Below are positions 40,361 to 50,492 of a DNA stretch of 64,000 bases, piece after piece (positions within the stretch are counted from its first letter, which is position 1; each line of letters begins with the position of its first letter). The translations under genes were made by a program, and so were the position numbers. Origin of the DNA: DATJGR01 sp963812255. Its GTDB lineage: Bacteria > Pseudomonadota > Gammaproteobacteria > Pseudomonadales > Azotimanducaceae. The notes below the pieces were generated by a model. It saw nothing but the letters and a program-made list of their open reading frames with translations, did not search any database and was not told where the DNA came from. The DNA lies in the NCBI GenBank assembly GCA_963812255.1, contig CAWEUM010000005.1, forward strand, positions 2,170,001-2,234,000, in the 5' to 3' direction.

Positions 40361-41524
40361 CTAGGCGTGTACGCAGACTTCTGCAATCAACCGCGTCAGT
40401 ACGTCGACTGCGGGTTGGATACGATCGGTGGCCACATATTCGTCGGGCTGATGCGCCTGGTCGATGCTGCCCGGTCCGAAGATCACGGTCTCCATGCCGA
40501 GCGCCTGCAGGAACGGACCTTCGGTACCGAATGCCACGGTTCCGGCCGATACACCCGACAGGCGTTCCAGGGTGCGCACCAGCGTGCCGTCGCTGGGCGT
40601 TTCGAACGGCGCCACCGGCGGCGACACGGGCCGCATCGTGATCGTGGTGCCGTGCGCTTCGGCCGAACGCGCCAGACGCGTTTCGAGCGCCGCCAGCGTG
40701 GCACTGGTATCCATGCCGGGTAGCAGGCGCAGATCGATCTGCAGGTTGGCGTGATCGCAAATGCGGTTCGGGTTGTCTCCGGCGGTCAGGCAGCCGAGGT
40801 TCAAGGTCGGCACGGACACGACGAACGCCGTGTTGCGATGCGCCGCGGCGAGTTGCGCGCGAAACGTCAACAGCTCGCCCATCACACAGTGCATCGCATC
40901 GAGCGCATTGTGGCCGAGATCCGGATCCGAAGAATGCCCCGAAGACCCCTGCAGCGAGATCGACAACATCGAAAAGCCTTTGTGGGCGAACACCGGCCGG
41001 AAATCGGTCGGTTCGCCGATCACCGCATAGCGCGCCTTCGGAATATCGGCAGCTTCCAGACATCGCGCACCGGCCATCGAGGTCTCTTCGTCGGACGTCG
41101 CAACGATGGTCAGTGGCGCAGTCAGATCGGATGCGGCGAACTGACGGGCGGCCTCGATGGCGATCGGGAAGAAGCCCTTCATGTCGCAGGTACCGAGACC
41201 GTACAACCGGTCGTCCCGTTCGGTCAGCGTGAAAGGACTCTGCGACCATTGCGTGTCGTCGAATGGAACAGTATCGGTGTGTCCGGCGAGCACCAGCCCG
41301 CCGCTGCCAGGCCCCAGTGTCGCGATCAGATTCGCCTTGCCAGGCGCGTTCGGCAGCGGGTGCACGGTGGTTTTGAAACCGAGCGAGTCCAACCAGCCGG
41401 CGAGTTGATTGATCACTCCAAGGTTGCTCTGGTCGAGCGCCGCGCTGGTGCAGCTGACGGATGGCGTTTCGATCAGCGATTGCAACATTTCGAGGAGCTT
41501 CGGCGCTTGCATGTCGGCGTTCAC
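40361..41524 (-). CDS. argE: Acetylornithine deacetylase
   Basis: 387 residues, M20 metallopeptidase fold. Zinc ligands in LVLAGHTDTVPFDD, GTCDMKGFFPIAIEA and VATSDEETSMAGARCL (general-base EE pair). Deacetylates N-acetylornithine in the linear arginine pathway, which matches the presence of ArgA as first enzyme. Starts MNADMQAPKLLEMLQSLIET; a second ATG lies at codon 5. Divergent from the ATPase gene across 77 bases. Confidence 0.95.
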   Translation of the reverse strand: MNADMQAPKLLEMLQSLIETPSVSCTSAALDQSNLGVINQLAGWLDSLGFKTTVHPLPNAPGKANLIATLGPGSGGLVLAGHTDTVPFDDTQWSQSPFTLTERDDRLYGLGTCDMKGFFPIAIEAARQFAASDLTAPLTIVATSDEETSMAGARCLEAADIPKARYAVIGEPTDFRPVFAHKGFSMLSISLQGSSGHSSDPDLGHNALDAMHCVMGELLTFRAQLAAAHRNTAFVVSVPTLNLGCLTAGDNPNRICDHANLQIDLRLLPGMDTSATLAALETRLARSAEAHGTTITMRPVSPPVAPFETPSDGTLVRTLERLSGVSAGTVAFGTEGPFLQALGMETVIFGPGSIDQAHQPDEYVATDRIQPAVDVLTRLIAEVCVHA

Positions 41525-41601
41525 AGGCTATCCGGCGCATCATGCCCGGTTTCGTGAAGGCGGTCTAATATTGCCGGGGAGCGGTTGAAAACGCGCAACT
41601 C

Positions 41602-43449
41602 ATGCCGTTAACTGCGGTGAGTCAGCCGATCGCGCACAGGAATGCCATGGCGGCCATCGAGTCCCCGCTCAAGGAACGTCTCACCCCGGAACGACTTCTG
41701 GATTTGCGCGGCGTACTGGACGATCTGGTACGCGCCAACATCGTCACGCAGCGCGACGCCGAAGACATCCTGATTGCCCCGCGTACGCAGAAACAGTTGC
41801 ACATGCATCCGCTCGAAGTCATTGCCGAGCGGGAACTCGACGATCTGCGCCGCCCGGGTAGGAAGCTCGACCTCGAAGAGTTGACGCACTGGTTGTGTGA
41901 AATGTCCGGCCAGCCGTATTACCGCATCGACCCGTTGCAGGTGAACGTCAACAAGACGACCGAAGTGATGTCGTACGCGTTCGCGCAGCGACATAACATT
42001 CTCGCGGTCGAAGTGCGTGAAGAAGACATCGTCGTTGCCAGCACGCAACCGTTCATGGCGGCGTGGGAAGGCATGCTGAGCCAGACATTGCGCGGCCGAC
42101 GCATCCAGCGGGTGGTGACGAATCCGCAGGATCTCACGCGCTACATGCTCGAGTTCTACACGATGGCGCGGTCGGTCGCGAAAGCTTCCGACGCGGGTCT
42201 GGAAGTGTCCAGCATCACGAACTTCGAGCAGATGCTCGAACTTGGCCAGCTGAAGTCACCCGATGCGAATGATGCGCACATCGTCAACATCGTGGACTGG
42301 CTGCTGCAGTACGCGTTCGACCAGCGCGCCAGCGACATTCACATCGAGCCGCGACGTGAGAAAGGTCACGTGCGGTTTCGCATCGACGGCGTGATGCACC
42401 ACGTCTACGAGTTGCCCGCGGCAGTGAATGCGGCGGTAACGAGCCGACTGAAGATCCTCGGCCGAATGGATGTTGCAGAAAAGCGCCGGCCGCAGGACGG
42501 CCGCGTGAAAACCAAGAGTCAGGACGGCGAGGAGATCGAGCTGCGGCTGTCGACGCTGCCGACAGCGTTCGGTGAAAAGATGGTGCTGCGGATCTTCGAC
42601 CCCGACGTGCTGCTGCGCAGTTTTGCCGAACTCGGGCTCGGCGGTGACGACAATCAACGTTGGCAGACGATGGTGGGCGCCAGCAATGGCATCGTACTGG
42701 TCACCGGACCGACCGGTTCGGGCAAGACCACCACGCTGTATTCGACGTTGAAGCAACTGGCGACGCCGCAGGTCAACGTCTGCACGATCGAAGATCCGAT
42801 CGAAATGGTCGAACCCTCGTTCAACCAGATGCAGGTGCAGCACAACATCCAGTTGTCGTTTGCCTCCGGCGTGCGCTCGCTGTTGCGGCAGGACCCCGAC
42901 ATCATCATGGTCGGTGAGATTCGCGACCTCGAAACCGCGGAGATGGCGATTCAGGCCGCGCTGACGGGACATCTGGTGATCTCGACCTTGCACACCAACG
43001 ATGCACCGAGCGCCGTCACCCGATTGATCGACCTTGGTGTGCCGCCGTATCTGATCAAGGCGACCGTGATCGGCGTGATGGCGCAACGGCTGGTGCGCAC
43101 ACTGTGCCGACACTGCAAGCAGCCCGAAGACGTCGATGTCGATGCGTGGAACCTGCTGACCAGACCGTTCAAGGCGCGCCCACCGCAGCAATTCATGAAG
43201 CCCGTTGGCTGTCTCGAATGTCGGGATACGGGCTATCAGGGCCGGATGGGTGTGTACGAGATCATGCTGTTGACTGCGGCACTGCGTGAATTGATTCGAG
43301 ACGATTCCGACATGGACACACTGCGGCGGCAAGGCATCAAGGACGGCATGCGCACCTTGCGGTTGTCCGGCGCGCAGAAAGTCGGCGCCGGGCTGACCAC
43401 AATCGCGGAGGTGCTCAGAGTCACGCCATCCAGCCAAGATCTCGGGTAG
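41602..43449 (+). CDS. Stand-alone GspE/PilB-family secretion ATPase
   Basis: 615 residues from ATG 41602; an in-frame ATG at 41647 has CAGGAA just upstream and could be the true start (600 residues). N-terminal GspE_N-like part, then the hexameric ATPase: ASDIHIEPRREKGHVRFRID (Asp box), Walker A GPTGSGKTT with K375, Walker B RQDPDIIMVGEIRD, and HLVISTLHTNDAPSAVTRL. A zinc-type CxxC pair set (CRHCKQ, CLECRDTGY) is present. No pilus or type II genes are adjacent, so it is an orphan that may serve a machine encoded elsewhere. Confidence 0.92.
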   Translation: MPLTAVSQPIAHRNAMAAIESPLKERLTPERLLDLRGVLDDLVRANIVTQRDAEDILIAPRTQKQLHMHPLEVIAERELDDLRRPGRKLDLEELTHWLCEMSGQPYYRIDPLQVNVNKTTEVMSYAFAQRHNILAVEVREEDIVVASTQPFMAAWEGMLSQTLRGRRIQRVVTNPQDLTRYMLEFYTMARSVAKASDAGLEVSSITNFEQMLELGQLKSPDANDAHIVNIVDWLLQYAFDQRASDIHIEPRREKGHVRFRIDGVMHHVYELPAAVNAAVTSRLKILGRMDVAEKRRPQDGRVKTKSQDGEEIELRLSTLPTAFGEKMVLRIFDPDVLLRSFAELGLGGDDNQRWQTMVGASNGIVLVTGPTGSGKTTTLYSTLKQLATPQVNVCTIEDPIEMVEPSFNQMQVQHNIQLSFASGVRSLLRQDPDIIMVGEIRDLETAEMAIQAALTGHLVISTLHTNDAPSAVTRLIDLGVPPYLIKATVIGVMAQRLVRTLCRHCKQPEDVDVDAWNLLTRPFKARPPQQFMKPVGCLECRDTGYQGRMGVYEIMLLTAALRELIRDDSDMDTLRRQGIKDGMRTLRLSGAQKVGAGLTTIAEVLRVTPSSQDLG

Positions 43450-43461
43450 CGCGAGTCGCGC

Positions 43462-46290
43462 GTGTTGCGCACGACCCCCCCAGATCTTGACGTGGGCTTT
43501 CTGCCGACGCCGCTTGCCGAGGCGGCCAGCCTGGCATGGCAGCGATTGCGCGGCGTACTCGACGCGGATGGGGATGCGCGATTGCTGTCGTGGGTTGCCG
43601 CTCATCGTGATGCATCGAGCGAACTCGCCCGCACGCTGGCGCTGAGCGAATTCGCCACGGAAACCGCGGTCACCCGGCCCGACGCGTTCGTCGCGCTGCT
43701 CGAATCCGGCGCATACGAACGGTCGCCGCCGGTGGATTTCGTCGGTAGCGCGCTCGACCCGGTGACCGACGTCGACGCGCTGAAGTCGCAACTGCGGCGG
43801 CTTCGCAACGCAGCGATGCTGCACATCATCTGGCACGACTTGAACGGGCGGGCGGACGTTGCAGAGACGACGCAATCGCTGACGCGGCTCGCCGATCAGT
43901 TGATCGATGCGGCGGTCACGCGCCTGTACGCCTGGTCTGTCGCCAGAGACGGGCAGCCGATTGGTGCGGATGACGTCGAACAGCGCCTGGTTGTCATTGC
44001 GCTGGGTAAACTGGGCGCAGGCGAGCTGAATCTGTCGTCTGATGTCGATCTGATTTTCGCCTACCCCGAAGACGGGGAGACACGCACCGGTGAACGCACC
44101 AATCAGCAGTTCTTCATCCGCCTGGCGCAGCAGCTGGTGCAGGTGCTCGATGCGATCACCGTCGATGGATTCGTATTCCGGGTCGATATGCGGCTGCGAC
44201 CCTATGGCGACAGCGGCGCGCTGGTACTGTCTTTCGATGCACTGGAGCGCTACTACGAAGAGCAGGGTCGCGACTGGGAGCGCTACGCGTGGATTCGAGC
44301 ACGGCCGTGCGCGGGCGACGTCGCAGCGGGACGCAGACTGATCGACGACCTGAGACCGTTCGTGTTCCGTCGCTATCTCGATTTTGGCGCCATCCAGGCG
44401 CTGCGCGAGATGAAGGGCCGCATCGATGCCGAACGCAGTCGCGCGGCCATGCGCGACGATGTGAAGCTCGGGCCGGGCGGTATTCGCGAAGTGGAATTCA
44501 CCGCGCAGATGCACCAGCTGATCTGGGCGGGTCGCCAGCCGGCGTTGCAATGCAGCGGCGTCGTGGAGACGTTGGAAGCGCTGGCGACACAGAGGCTGTT
44601 GCCGCGCGACCGGGCGGATCGGCTGGCGGCGGCATACCGCTTTCTGCGCAACGTCGAGCACCGCCTGCAGGCGATACGCGATGAGCAAACGCAGCGGTTG
44701 CCGGTGAGCGACCTCGATCGGGCGCGCGTCGCGGCGGGCATGGGTTTCGCCGATTTTGCGCGCTTTGTCACCGCACTCGACGTACATCGATCGCACGTCT
44801 CGGACGCGTTCCAGTCGCTGATTCAGGACGCTGAACCCCCGTCGCAGCGTTGGCGGCAACCGTGGCTGGCCGGGGATGCGGCCGCTCTCGCCGGCGAACT
44901 GGCCACGGCCGGGTTCGGCGACGCCGGGGAGTTGACCGGGCTGCTGAGGGGATTATGTACGACGCGCGATCGTCCGTGGGTTGGGGGCGAAGGACGCGCG
45001 CGGCTCGACGCATTGATTCCGAGTTTGCTCACCGAAGCCGAGAAGACCGCGCGACCCGCACTGGCACTGGCGCGACTCGTGCCGCTGCTCGAAGCGACAC
45101 TGCGGCGTTCCGCCTACTATGTGCTGCTATTGGAAAATCCGGCGGCGTTGCGGCTGCTGGTCGAGATCTGCGCGGCCAGCCGCTGGCTTGCAGATGCACT
45201 GGCGCTGCATCCGGCGCTGCTGGATGAGCTGCTCGATCCGGCGTTGCTGTACACGGTTCCGGACATCGATGCGTTGCGGCTCGACCTGCGTGCCCGTCTG
45301 CGGGTTGCCGACGACGGCGAGGAGGCGCAACTCGAAGTACTGCGCACATTCAAGGAAGCGCACGAGTTCCGCGCTGCGGCATGCGAAGTACGCGGCATCC
45401 TGCCGCTGATGAACGTATCCGACTACTTGACCTTCCTCGCCGAAGTGATTCTGCAGGAGGCTTTGCAGATCGCGTGGCGGCGCACCGCGGAAACGCTGAG
45501 CGCGCCTCCTGACGCATTCGCGATCGTCGGATTCGGCAAGCTCGGTGGGCTCGAACTCGGCCCCGGATCCGATCTCGACATCGTCTTCGTCCACGACCTC
45601 GACGCGCGGCACAATCGATTTCTGCATCGCTTCGTGCGGCGCTTGTTGCACGTCCTCATGGCGCGCACCCATTCGGGCGGGTTGTACGAAATCGATACCC
45701 GGCTGCGTCCGTCGGGCCAGGCTGGCACGATGGTCAGTTCGCTGGCCGCGTTTGCCCAATATCAGAGCCGGGACGCGTGGGTGTGGGAACATCAAGCCCT
45801 CGTGCGTGCGCGCCCGGTGGCCGGTGATGCCGCTGTTCGCGCCGAGTTCGTTCGCATCCGTCGCGACATATTGTGCCGGGTACGCGACCGTGAACAGTTG
45901 CGCGCCGCGATCATCGATATGCGACGCCGCATCGCCGATTCTGCGCATGGCTTGGTCGACATCAAGCGCGAGCCGGGCGGTATCGTGGATATAGAGTTTA
46001 TGGTCCAATATCTCGTACTGGCTTGGGCCGCTGAACACCCAGCGCTCGCGGATTGGACGGACAACGTCCGCATCCTCGAGGCGGCGGCGGGGGTGGGGTT
46101 GCTCGAGGCGAAGACAGCAACGGCGCTGAAAGATGCGTATCTGGCGCTACGCGCAGAGCGCCACCGTGAAGCGCTCGATATCCCCGATGACGGTCGCGCC
46201 CGTGAGATTCTCGACCGCTACGGTGTGCTGATTCGTCAGCAGTGGAACGCGCTGCTGATGCCTGATACGCCCGATACGTCAAAGGAGTAG
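43462..46290 (+). CDS. glnE: Glutamine synthetase adenylyltransferase/deadenylylase
   Basis: 942 residues, GTG start 12 bases after the ATPase gene. Two nucleotidyltransferase domains oppose each other: the N-terminal deadenylylase site is LGKLGAGELNLSSDVDLIF (D194, D196) and the C-terminal adenylylase site is GLELGPGSDLDIVF (D704, D706). LRPYGDSGALVLSFDALERY and RLRPSGQAGTMVSSLAAF confirm both. It sets glutamine synthetase activity in response to PII. Full length. Confidence 0.97.
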   Translation: MLRTTPPDLDVGFLPTPLAEAASLAWQRLRGVLDADGDARLLSWVAAHRDASSELARTLALSEFATETAVTRPDAFVALLESGAYERSPPVDFVGSALDPVTDVDALKSQLRRLRNAAMLHIIWHDLNGRADVAETTQSLTRLADQLIDAAVTRLYAWSVARDGQPIGADDVEQRLVVIALGKLGAGELNLSSDVDLIFAYPEDGETRTGERTNQQFFIRLAQQLVQVLDAITVDGFVFRVDMRLRPYGDSGALVLSFDALERYYEEQGRDWERYAWIRARPCAGDVAAGRRLIDDLRPFVFRRYLDFGAIQALREMKGRIDAERSRAAMRDDVKLGPGGIREVEFTAQMHQLIWAGRQPALQCSGVVETLEALATQRLLPRDRADRLAAAYRFLRNVEHRLQAIRDEQTQRLPVSDLDRARVAAGMGFADFARFVTALDVHRSHVSDAFQSLIQDAEPPSQRWRQPWLAGDAAALAGELATAGFGDAGELTGLLRGLCTTRDRPWVGGEGRARLDALIPSLLTEAEKTARPALALARLVPLLEATLRRSAYYVLLLENPAALRLLVEICAASRWLADALALHPALLDELLDPALLYTVPDIDALRLDLRARLRVADDGEEAQLEVLRTFKEAHEFRAAACEVRGILPLMNVSDYLTFLAEVILQEALQIAWRRTAETLSAPPDAFAIVGFGKLGGLELGPGSDLDIVFVHDLDARHNRFLHRFVRRLLHVLMARTHSGGLYEIDTRLRPSGQAGTMVSSLAAFAQYQSRDAWVWEHQALVRARPVAGDAAVRAEFVRIRRDILCRVRDREQLRAAIIDMRRRIADSAHGLVDIKREPGGIVDIEFMVQYLVLAWAAEHPALADWTDNVRILEAAAGVGLLEAKTATALKDAYLALRAERHREALDIPDDGRAREILDRYGVLIRQQWNALLMPDTPDTSKE

Positions 46291-46294
46291 ATCG

Positions 46295-47239
46295 ATGGCG
46301 GGTGCACCTTCATTCGCGGATCGCGATGGTTGGATCTGGATGAACGGCGAACTGGTGCCGTGGCGGGACGCGCAGGTCCATGTACTGACGCACACGCTGC
46401 ACTACGGTCTCGGCGTCTTCGAGGGCGTACGCGCCTATGCCACGGAGCGTGGCGCCACGATCTTCCGCCTGCAGGACCACACGCGCCGGCTGTTCGACTC
46501 GGCGCATATTCTCGGCATGACGATCCCGTACACCCAGGCAGAGCTCAATGCTGCGCAATGCCAGGTCGTGAAAGCCAACGGGCTCGACGAGGCTTATCTG
46601 CGACCGATGTGCTTTCTGGGTTCCGAGGCGATGGGGCTGCGCGCCGAAGGTCTGTCGGTGAATGTCAGCATCGCCGCGTGGCCGTGGCCGTCGTACATGG
46701 ACCCGGCTGCACGCGAGCGCGGTATCAAAGTGCGGACGTCGTCGTATACCCGGCACCACGTCAACATCACGATGTGCAAGGCGAAGGCCAACGGCAACTA
46801 CATCAATTCATTGCTTGCGCTGCGCGAGGCGCTCGAAAGTGGCGCCGATGAAGCGCTGCTGCTCGACGCCGAAGGGTACGTCGCCGAAGGCAGTGGCGAG
46901 AATGTCTTCGTGGTCGAGGACGGCGTGCTGCATACGCCCGAATTGACATCGTGCCTGAACGGCATCACCCGCCGAACGTTGATGACGTTGGCCGATGAGG
47001 CCGGGCTGAAGGTTCTCGAACGGCGCATCACGCGAGACGAGGTCTACATCGCCGAAGAGGCATTCTTTACCGGTACCGCCGCGGAAGTGTTACCGATTCG
47101 CGAACTCGACGGCCGCCGCATCGGTACCGGTGGCCGCGGGCCGATTACCGCCAAGCTGCAGGCGTTGTACTTCGATCAGGTTCGCGGCAAGCGCAACGTC
47201 CACAGCCACTGGCACACACCGGTTGCCGACGGCGCTTAG
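46295..47239 (+). CDS. ilvE: Branched-chain amino-acid aminotransferase
   Basis: 314 residues, PLP fold type IV, starting MAGAPSFADRDGWIWMNGEL with AAAGGAG upstream. The PLP lysine is K164 in CKAKANGNYINSLL. LHYGLGVFEGVRAYATERG and EGYVAEGSGENVFVVEDGVL are family blocks. Last step of valine, leucine and isoleucine synthesis. The order glnE-ilvE-waaF is also that of Pseudomonas aeruginosa. Confidence 0.97.
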   Translation: MAGAPSFADRDGWIWMNGELVPWRDAQVHVLTHTLHYGLGVFEGVRAYATERGATIFRLQDHTRRLFDSAHILGMTIPYTQAELNAAQCQVVKANGLDEAYLRPMCFLGSEAMGLRAEGLSVNVSIAAWPWPSYMDPAARERGIKVRTSSYTRHHVNITMCKAKANGNYINSLLALREALESGADEALLLDAEGYVAEGSGENVFVVEDGVLHTPELTSCLNGITRRTLMTLADEAGLKVLERRITRDEVYIAEEAFFTGTAAEVLPIRELDGRRIGTGGRGPITAKLQALYFDQVRGKRNVHSHWHTPVADGA

Positions 47240-47268
47240 CCGACGCGAGCCGCTGCGTTGCCGCGCCA

Positions 47269-48279
47269 ATGAAGACTCTCATCGTGGCGCCGGCTTGGGT
47301 CGGCGACATGGTGATCGCCCACGGTCTGGTTCGGGCGCTGGTCGCGCGCGATCCTCTGGCGCAAATCGATATTCTGGCACCGCCAGCGACCGAGCCGCTT
47401 GCGCGCCGCATGCGGGGTGTCGGCGCGTCGATCGTGCTGCCGCTGACACATGGCGAACTCGGCTGGCGCGTGCGCCGCGGTCTGGGTCGAACCCTCGCCC
47501 GCACCGCCTATGATTGGGCGATCGTGCTGCCGAACAGTTTCAAAGCGGCTCTGGTGCCGTTCTTTGCAAAGATTCCACGGCGCACCGGCTGGCGCGGAGA
47601 ATGGCGCCACGGCCTGCTCAATGACATGCGCCGCCTCGACACAACCCGGTATCCGCGCCTGATCGATCGCTTCGTTGCGCTGGCCGGCGAACCCGATGCG
47701 GCGATGCCGAAGTACGCCACGGAACCGCAACTGGCTGCGGACCCGACCCGGGCGCGTACCCTCGTGGCCAAATTGAATCTGGGCGCCGACGGCGAAGTGC
47801 TGGCGCTGTGTCCCGGCGCCGAATACGGGCCTGCCAAACGCTGGCCGAGCGCGCACTATGCGGCGGTGGCAAGGGATCACATTCGCTATGGTGGTGTTGT
47901 TTGGTTGTTTGGTGCGCGCGGTGATGCACCATGCTGCGCGGCGATCATTGCCGCACTGCCGCGCGAAGCGCGGGCGCGGGTTTTCGATCTCGCCGGTCGC
48001 ACGCAACTGCTCGATGCGCTCGATCTGCTCAGCCTCGCCGCGCGTGTGGTCACGAACGATTCCGGTTTGATGCATGTCGCATGCGCGCTCGGCCGCCACG
48101 TGATCGCCGTGTTCGGTTCGTCGAGTCCCGCGTATACGCCGCCGCTGTCCAACACGGCGAAAGTGGTCCGTGACGCGCTGCCGTGCAGTCCCTGCTTTCA
48201 ACGCGCATGCCCGCTCGGCCACACGGACTGCCTGAATCGTTTGATGCCGGAACGGGTGCTGGCGGAGATGGGGCGCTGA
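47269..48279 (+). CDS. waaF: ADP-heptose:LPS heptosyltransferase II
   Basis: 336 residues, GT9 family. MKTLIVAPAWVGDMVIAHGL is the classic WaaF start. LCPGAEYGPAKRWPSAHYA and TNDSGLMHVACALGRHVIAV bind ADP-heptose; CSPCFQRACPLGHTDCLN is the cysteine-rich tail. Adds the second L-glycero-D-manno-heptose to the inner core. First of six co-directional core genes. Confidence 0.96.
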   Translation: MKTLIVAPAWVGDMVIAHGLVRALVARDPLAQIDILAPPATEPLARRMRGVGASIVLPLTHGELGWRVRRGLGRTLARTAYDWAIVLPNSFKAALVPFFAKIPRRTGWRGEWRHGLLNDMRRLDTTRYPRLIDRFVALAGEPDAAMPKYATEPQLAADPTRARTLVAKLNLGADGEVLALCPGAEYGPAKRWPSAHYAAVARDHIRYGGVVWLFGARGDAPCCAAIIAALPREARARVFDLAGRTQLLDALDLLSLAARVVTNDSGLMHVACALGRHVIAVFGSSSPAYTPPLSNTAKVVRDALPCSPCFQRACPLGHTDCLNRLMPERVLAEMGR

Positions 48280-48315
48280 TGTGATTACGTGGGATGTGAA
48301 AGCGAAGCCGTTGCG

Positions 48316-49338
48316 ATGCGCCTGCTGCTGGTGAAATTGTCGTCGCTGGGCGATGTCGTGCATACGCTGCCGGCGCTGACCGACGCAGCGCGCGCGCGCG
48401 CTGGACTCGAGGTGCATTGGGTCATCGAAGAACAGTATCAGGCGGTTGCCGCGCTGCATCCGGCGGTGACGCGCGTGATTCCCGTGGCGCTTCGACGTTG
48501 GCGTCGCAGGTTACGGGGTGCCGGTTCGGAGATTGCGCGCAGCGTTCGTGCGCTGCGGAAATCGAGCTACGACTTGGTGTTGGATGCACAGGGCCTGATC
48601 AAGAGCGCACTGGTCGCGCGCGTGGGCCGCGGTCGTCACGTCGGACTCGACGCTGATTCGGCGCGCGAGCGACTTGCGTCGTTGGGATATCGGCGCGGCA
48701 TCTGGGTCGCAAAGTCGCAGCATGCGATCGATCGGCAGCGGGCGCTGTTCGCAGCGGCGCTCGATTATGCGTTGCCGGCGTGTCCGATCGACTACGGTAT
48801 TCGCCGCGATCGCATCGGCGCAGCCGGCTTGGTATTTGCGCACGGCACGACATGGGACAACAAACGCTGGCCCGAACATTTCTGGGCCGCTCTGGCGAAT
48901 CGCGCATTGCGCGAAGGCGCAGCGGTCACGTTGCCGTGGGGAAATGAGCAGGAGCACGCCCGCGCGCGACGCATCGCCGCACTCGCGCCCGGCGTGGACG
49001 TCGCCGCGCGTCTCGACTCGAGCGGCATCGTCGATCTGTTGGAACGATCCGCTGCCGTCGTCAGCGTCGATTCCGGCATCGGTCATCTGGCGGTAGCGCT
49101 CGGCGCGCCGACGGTGGCACTGTTCGGGCCAACGGATGCGATGCTGACAGGCTGCCGCGGTGACTCGATCATCAATCTGTCGTCCGACTTCGAATGTTCG
49201 CCATGTCTGAAGCGACATTGCGGTTATCGCGGCGCCCCTGTGCGCATCGATTCGATCCGCATCGAGCCACCGTGCTTTTCGCATATCACGCCGGAAATAG
49301 TCTGGCAGCGGCTGCACCAGTCGATGGGTCGGACATGA
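48316..49338 (+). CDS. waaC: LPS heptosyltransferase I
   Basis: 340 residues from ATG 48316 (MRLLLVKLSSLGDVVHTLPA), the typical WaaC start; an upstream GTG or TTG in frame is unlikely. LVFAHGTTWDNKRWPEHFW and SVDSGIGHLAVALGAPTVAL are the donor-binding blocks. Adds the first heptose to Kdo. Overlaps waaG by four bases. Confidence 0.96.
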   Translation: MRLLLVKLSSLGDVVHTLPALTDAARARAGLEVHWVIEEQYQAVAALHPAVTRVIPVALRRWRRRLRGAGSEIARSVRALRKSSYDLVLDAQGLIKSALVARVGRGRHVGLDADSARERLASLGYRRGIWVAKSQHAIDRQRALFAAALDYALPACPIDYGIRRDRIGAAGLVFAHGTTWDNKRWPEHFWAALANRALREGAAVTLPWGNEQEHARARRIAALAPGVDVAARLDSSGIVDLLERSAAVVSVDSGIGHLAVALGAPTVALFGPTDAMLTGCRGDSIINLSSDFECSPCLKRHCGYRGAPVRIDSIRIEPPCFSHITPEIVWQRLHQSMGRT

Positions 49339-50492
49339 GGCTCGCGTTCTGCGTGTTCAAGTACTTCCCGTTCGGCGGCATTTCGCGCGACCTCGAACGC
49401 TTTGCGCGAGAGTGTCGCGCGCGCGGTCATTCGGTACGGGTGTATGCGCTGAAATGGAACGCACCGCCGCTGGATGGCGTCGAGATCGTGATCGCGCCGG
49501 TCAAGGGGCTGGCGAACCATACCCGCTACGAACGCTTTGCACGATGGACCGCGAACCATTTGTGTTCACATCCGGTCGATCTGGTAGTCGGCATGAACAA
49601 GATGCCCGGCATCGATGTGTATTACGCCGGAGACTCGTGTTACGAGGAAAAATCGCGTACACAGCGGCGTGCACTGTATCGATTTTCGCCTCGCTATCGG
49701 CTGTTCTCGCGCTTCGAGCGCGCCGTGTTCGGGCGCGACAGCGAGACCGAGATTCTGACGATCTCCGACGTGCAGACGCCGTTGTTTCGCCGCTACTATG
49801 GTACCCAGCCGGAGCGTCTGCATGCGTTGCCGCCGGGCATCGACCGCAGCCGAGCCGCGCCTGCCGATCGCGGCGAACTGCGGCGCGTCTTCCGGGAAGA
49901 ATTCGGTGTCGGGTGCGATGAGCAGCTGTTGTTGTTCGTCGGTTCGGGATTCATCAAGAAGGGTTTGGATCGAGCGATCACGGCGCTGGCTTCGCTGCCC
50001 GACGGACTGCGCGGGCGTACGCGGCTGTTTGTCGTCGGCGAAGACAACGCCAAACCGTTTGCGGGGCGGATCGCGCGGCTGAAACTCACGCCTCGCATCA
50101 CATTCTTCCGCGGCCGGAACGATGTGCCGCGGTTTCTGTTGGGCGCCGATGCGTTGCTGTTGCCGGCGTACGACGAAAACACCGGCACCGTGATTCTCGA
50201 GGCGATCATTGCGGGGCTGCCCGTTCTAGTCACCGAAAACTGCGGCTATGCGCACTACGTGGGTCAGGCGAATGCCGGCGTGGTGGTGCCGGTCCCCTAC
50301 GCGCAGCACGCGTTCAACGAAGGCCTTGCGGAGATATTGACATCGCCGGAGCGCGATCGTTGGCGGCGAAACGGACGTGCGTTCGGTGATCGCGAGGAGA
50401 TCTACCAGCTCGTGGAAACCGCCGTCGACTATCTCGAGGCGTTTGGGAGCGTGCGCGAAGGGGCCGGCGGTACCCGCCGGAGGACGCAGTGA
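49335..50492 (+). CDS. waaG: LPS core alpha-1,3-glucosyltransferase I
   Basis: 385 residues, GT4. MRLAFCVFKYFPFGGISRDL is diagnostic of WaaG, with VYALKWNAPPLDGVEI, DVYYAGDSCYEEKSR and PAYDENTGTVILEAIIAGLP (EX7E donor site). Adds the first outer-core hexose to heptose II; in Pseudomonas this residue is galactosamine, so the sugar is not certain. Overlaps waaC and waaP. Confidence 0.95.
   Translation: MRLAFCVFKYFPFGGISRDLERFARECRARGHSVRVYALKWNAPPLDGVEIVIAPVKGLANHTRYERFARWTANHLCSHPVDLVVGMNKMPGIDVYYAGDSCYEEKSRTQRRALYRFSPRYRLFSRFERAVFGRDSETEILTISDVQTPLFRRYYGTQPERLHALPPGIDRSRAAPADRGELRRVFREEFGVGCDEQLLLFVGSGFIKKGLDRAITALASLPDGLRGRTRLFVVGEDNAKPFAGRIARLKLTPRITFFRGRNDVPRFLLGADALLLPAYDENTGTVILEAIIAGLPVLVTENCGYAHYVGQANAGVVVPVPYAQHAFNEGLAEILTSPERDRWRRNGRAFGDREEIYQLVETAVDYLEAFGSVREGAGGTRRRTQ

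Noticed and set aside
39927..41543. 538-codon minus-strand frame across argA and argE
   Set aside because: Out of frame with both genes, no recognisable domain, arginine-rich.
42256..44859. 867-codon minus-strand open frame opposite the ATPase and glnE
   Set aside because: Shadow of two well-supported genes; the composition is typical of antisense reading in high-GC DNA.
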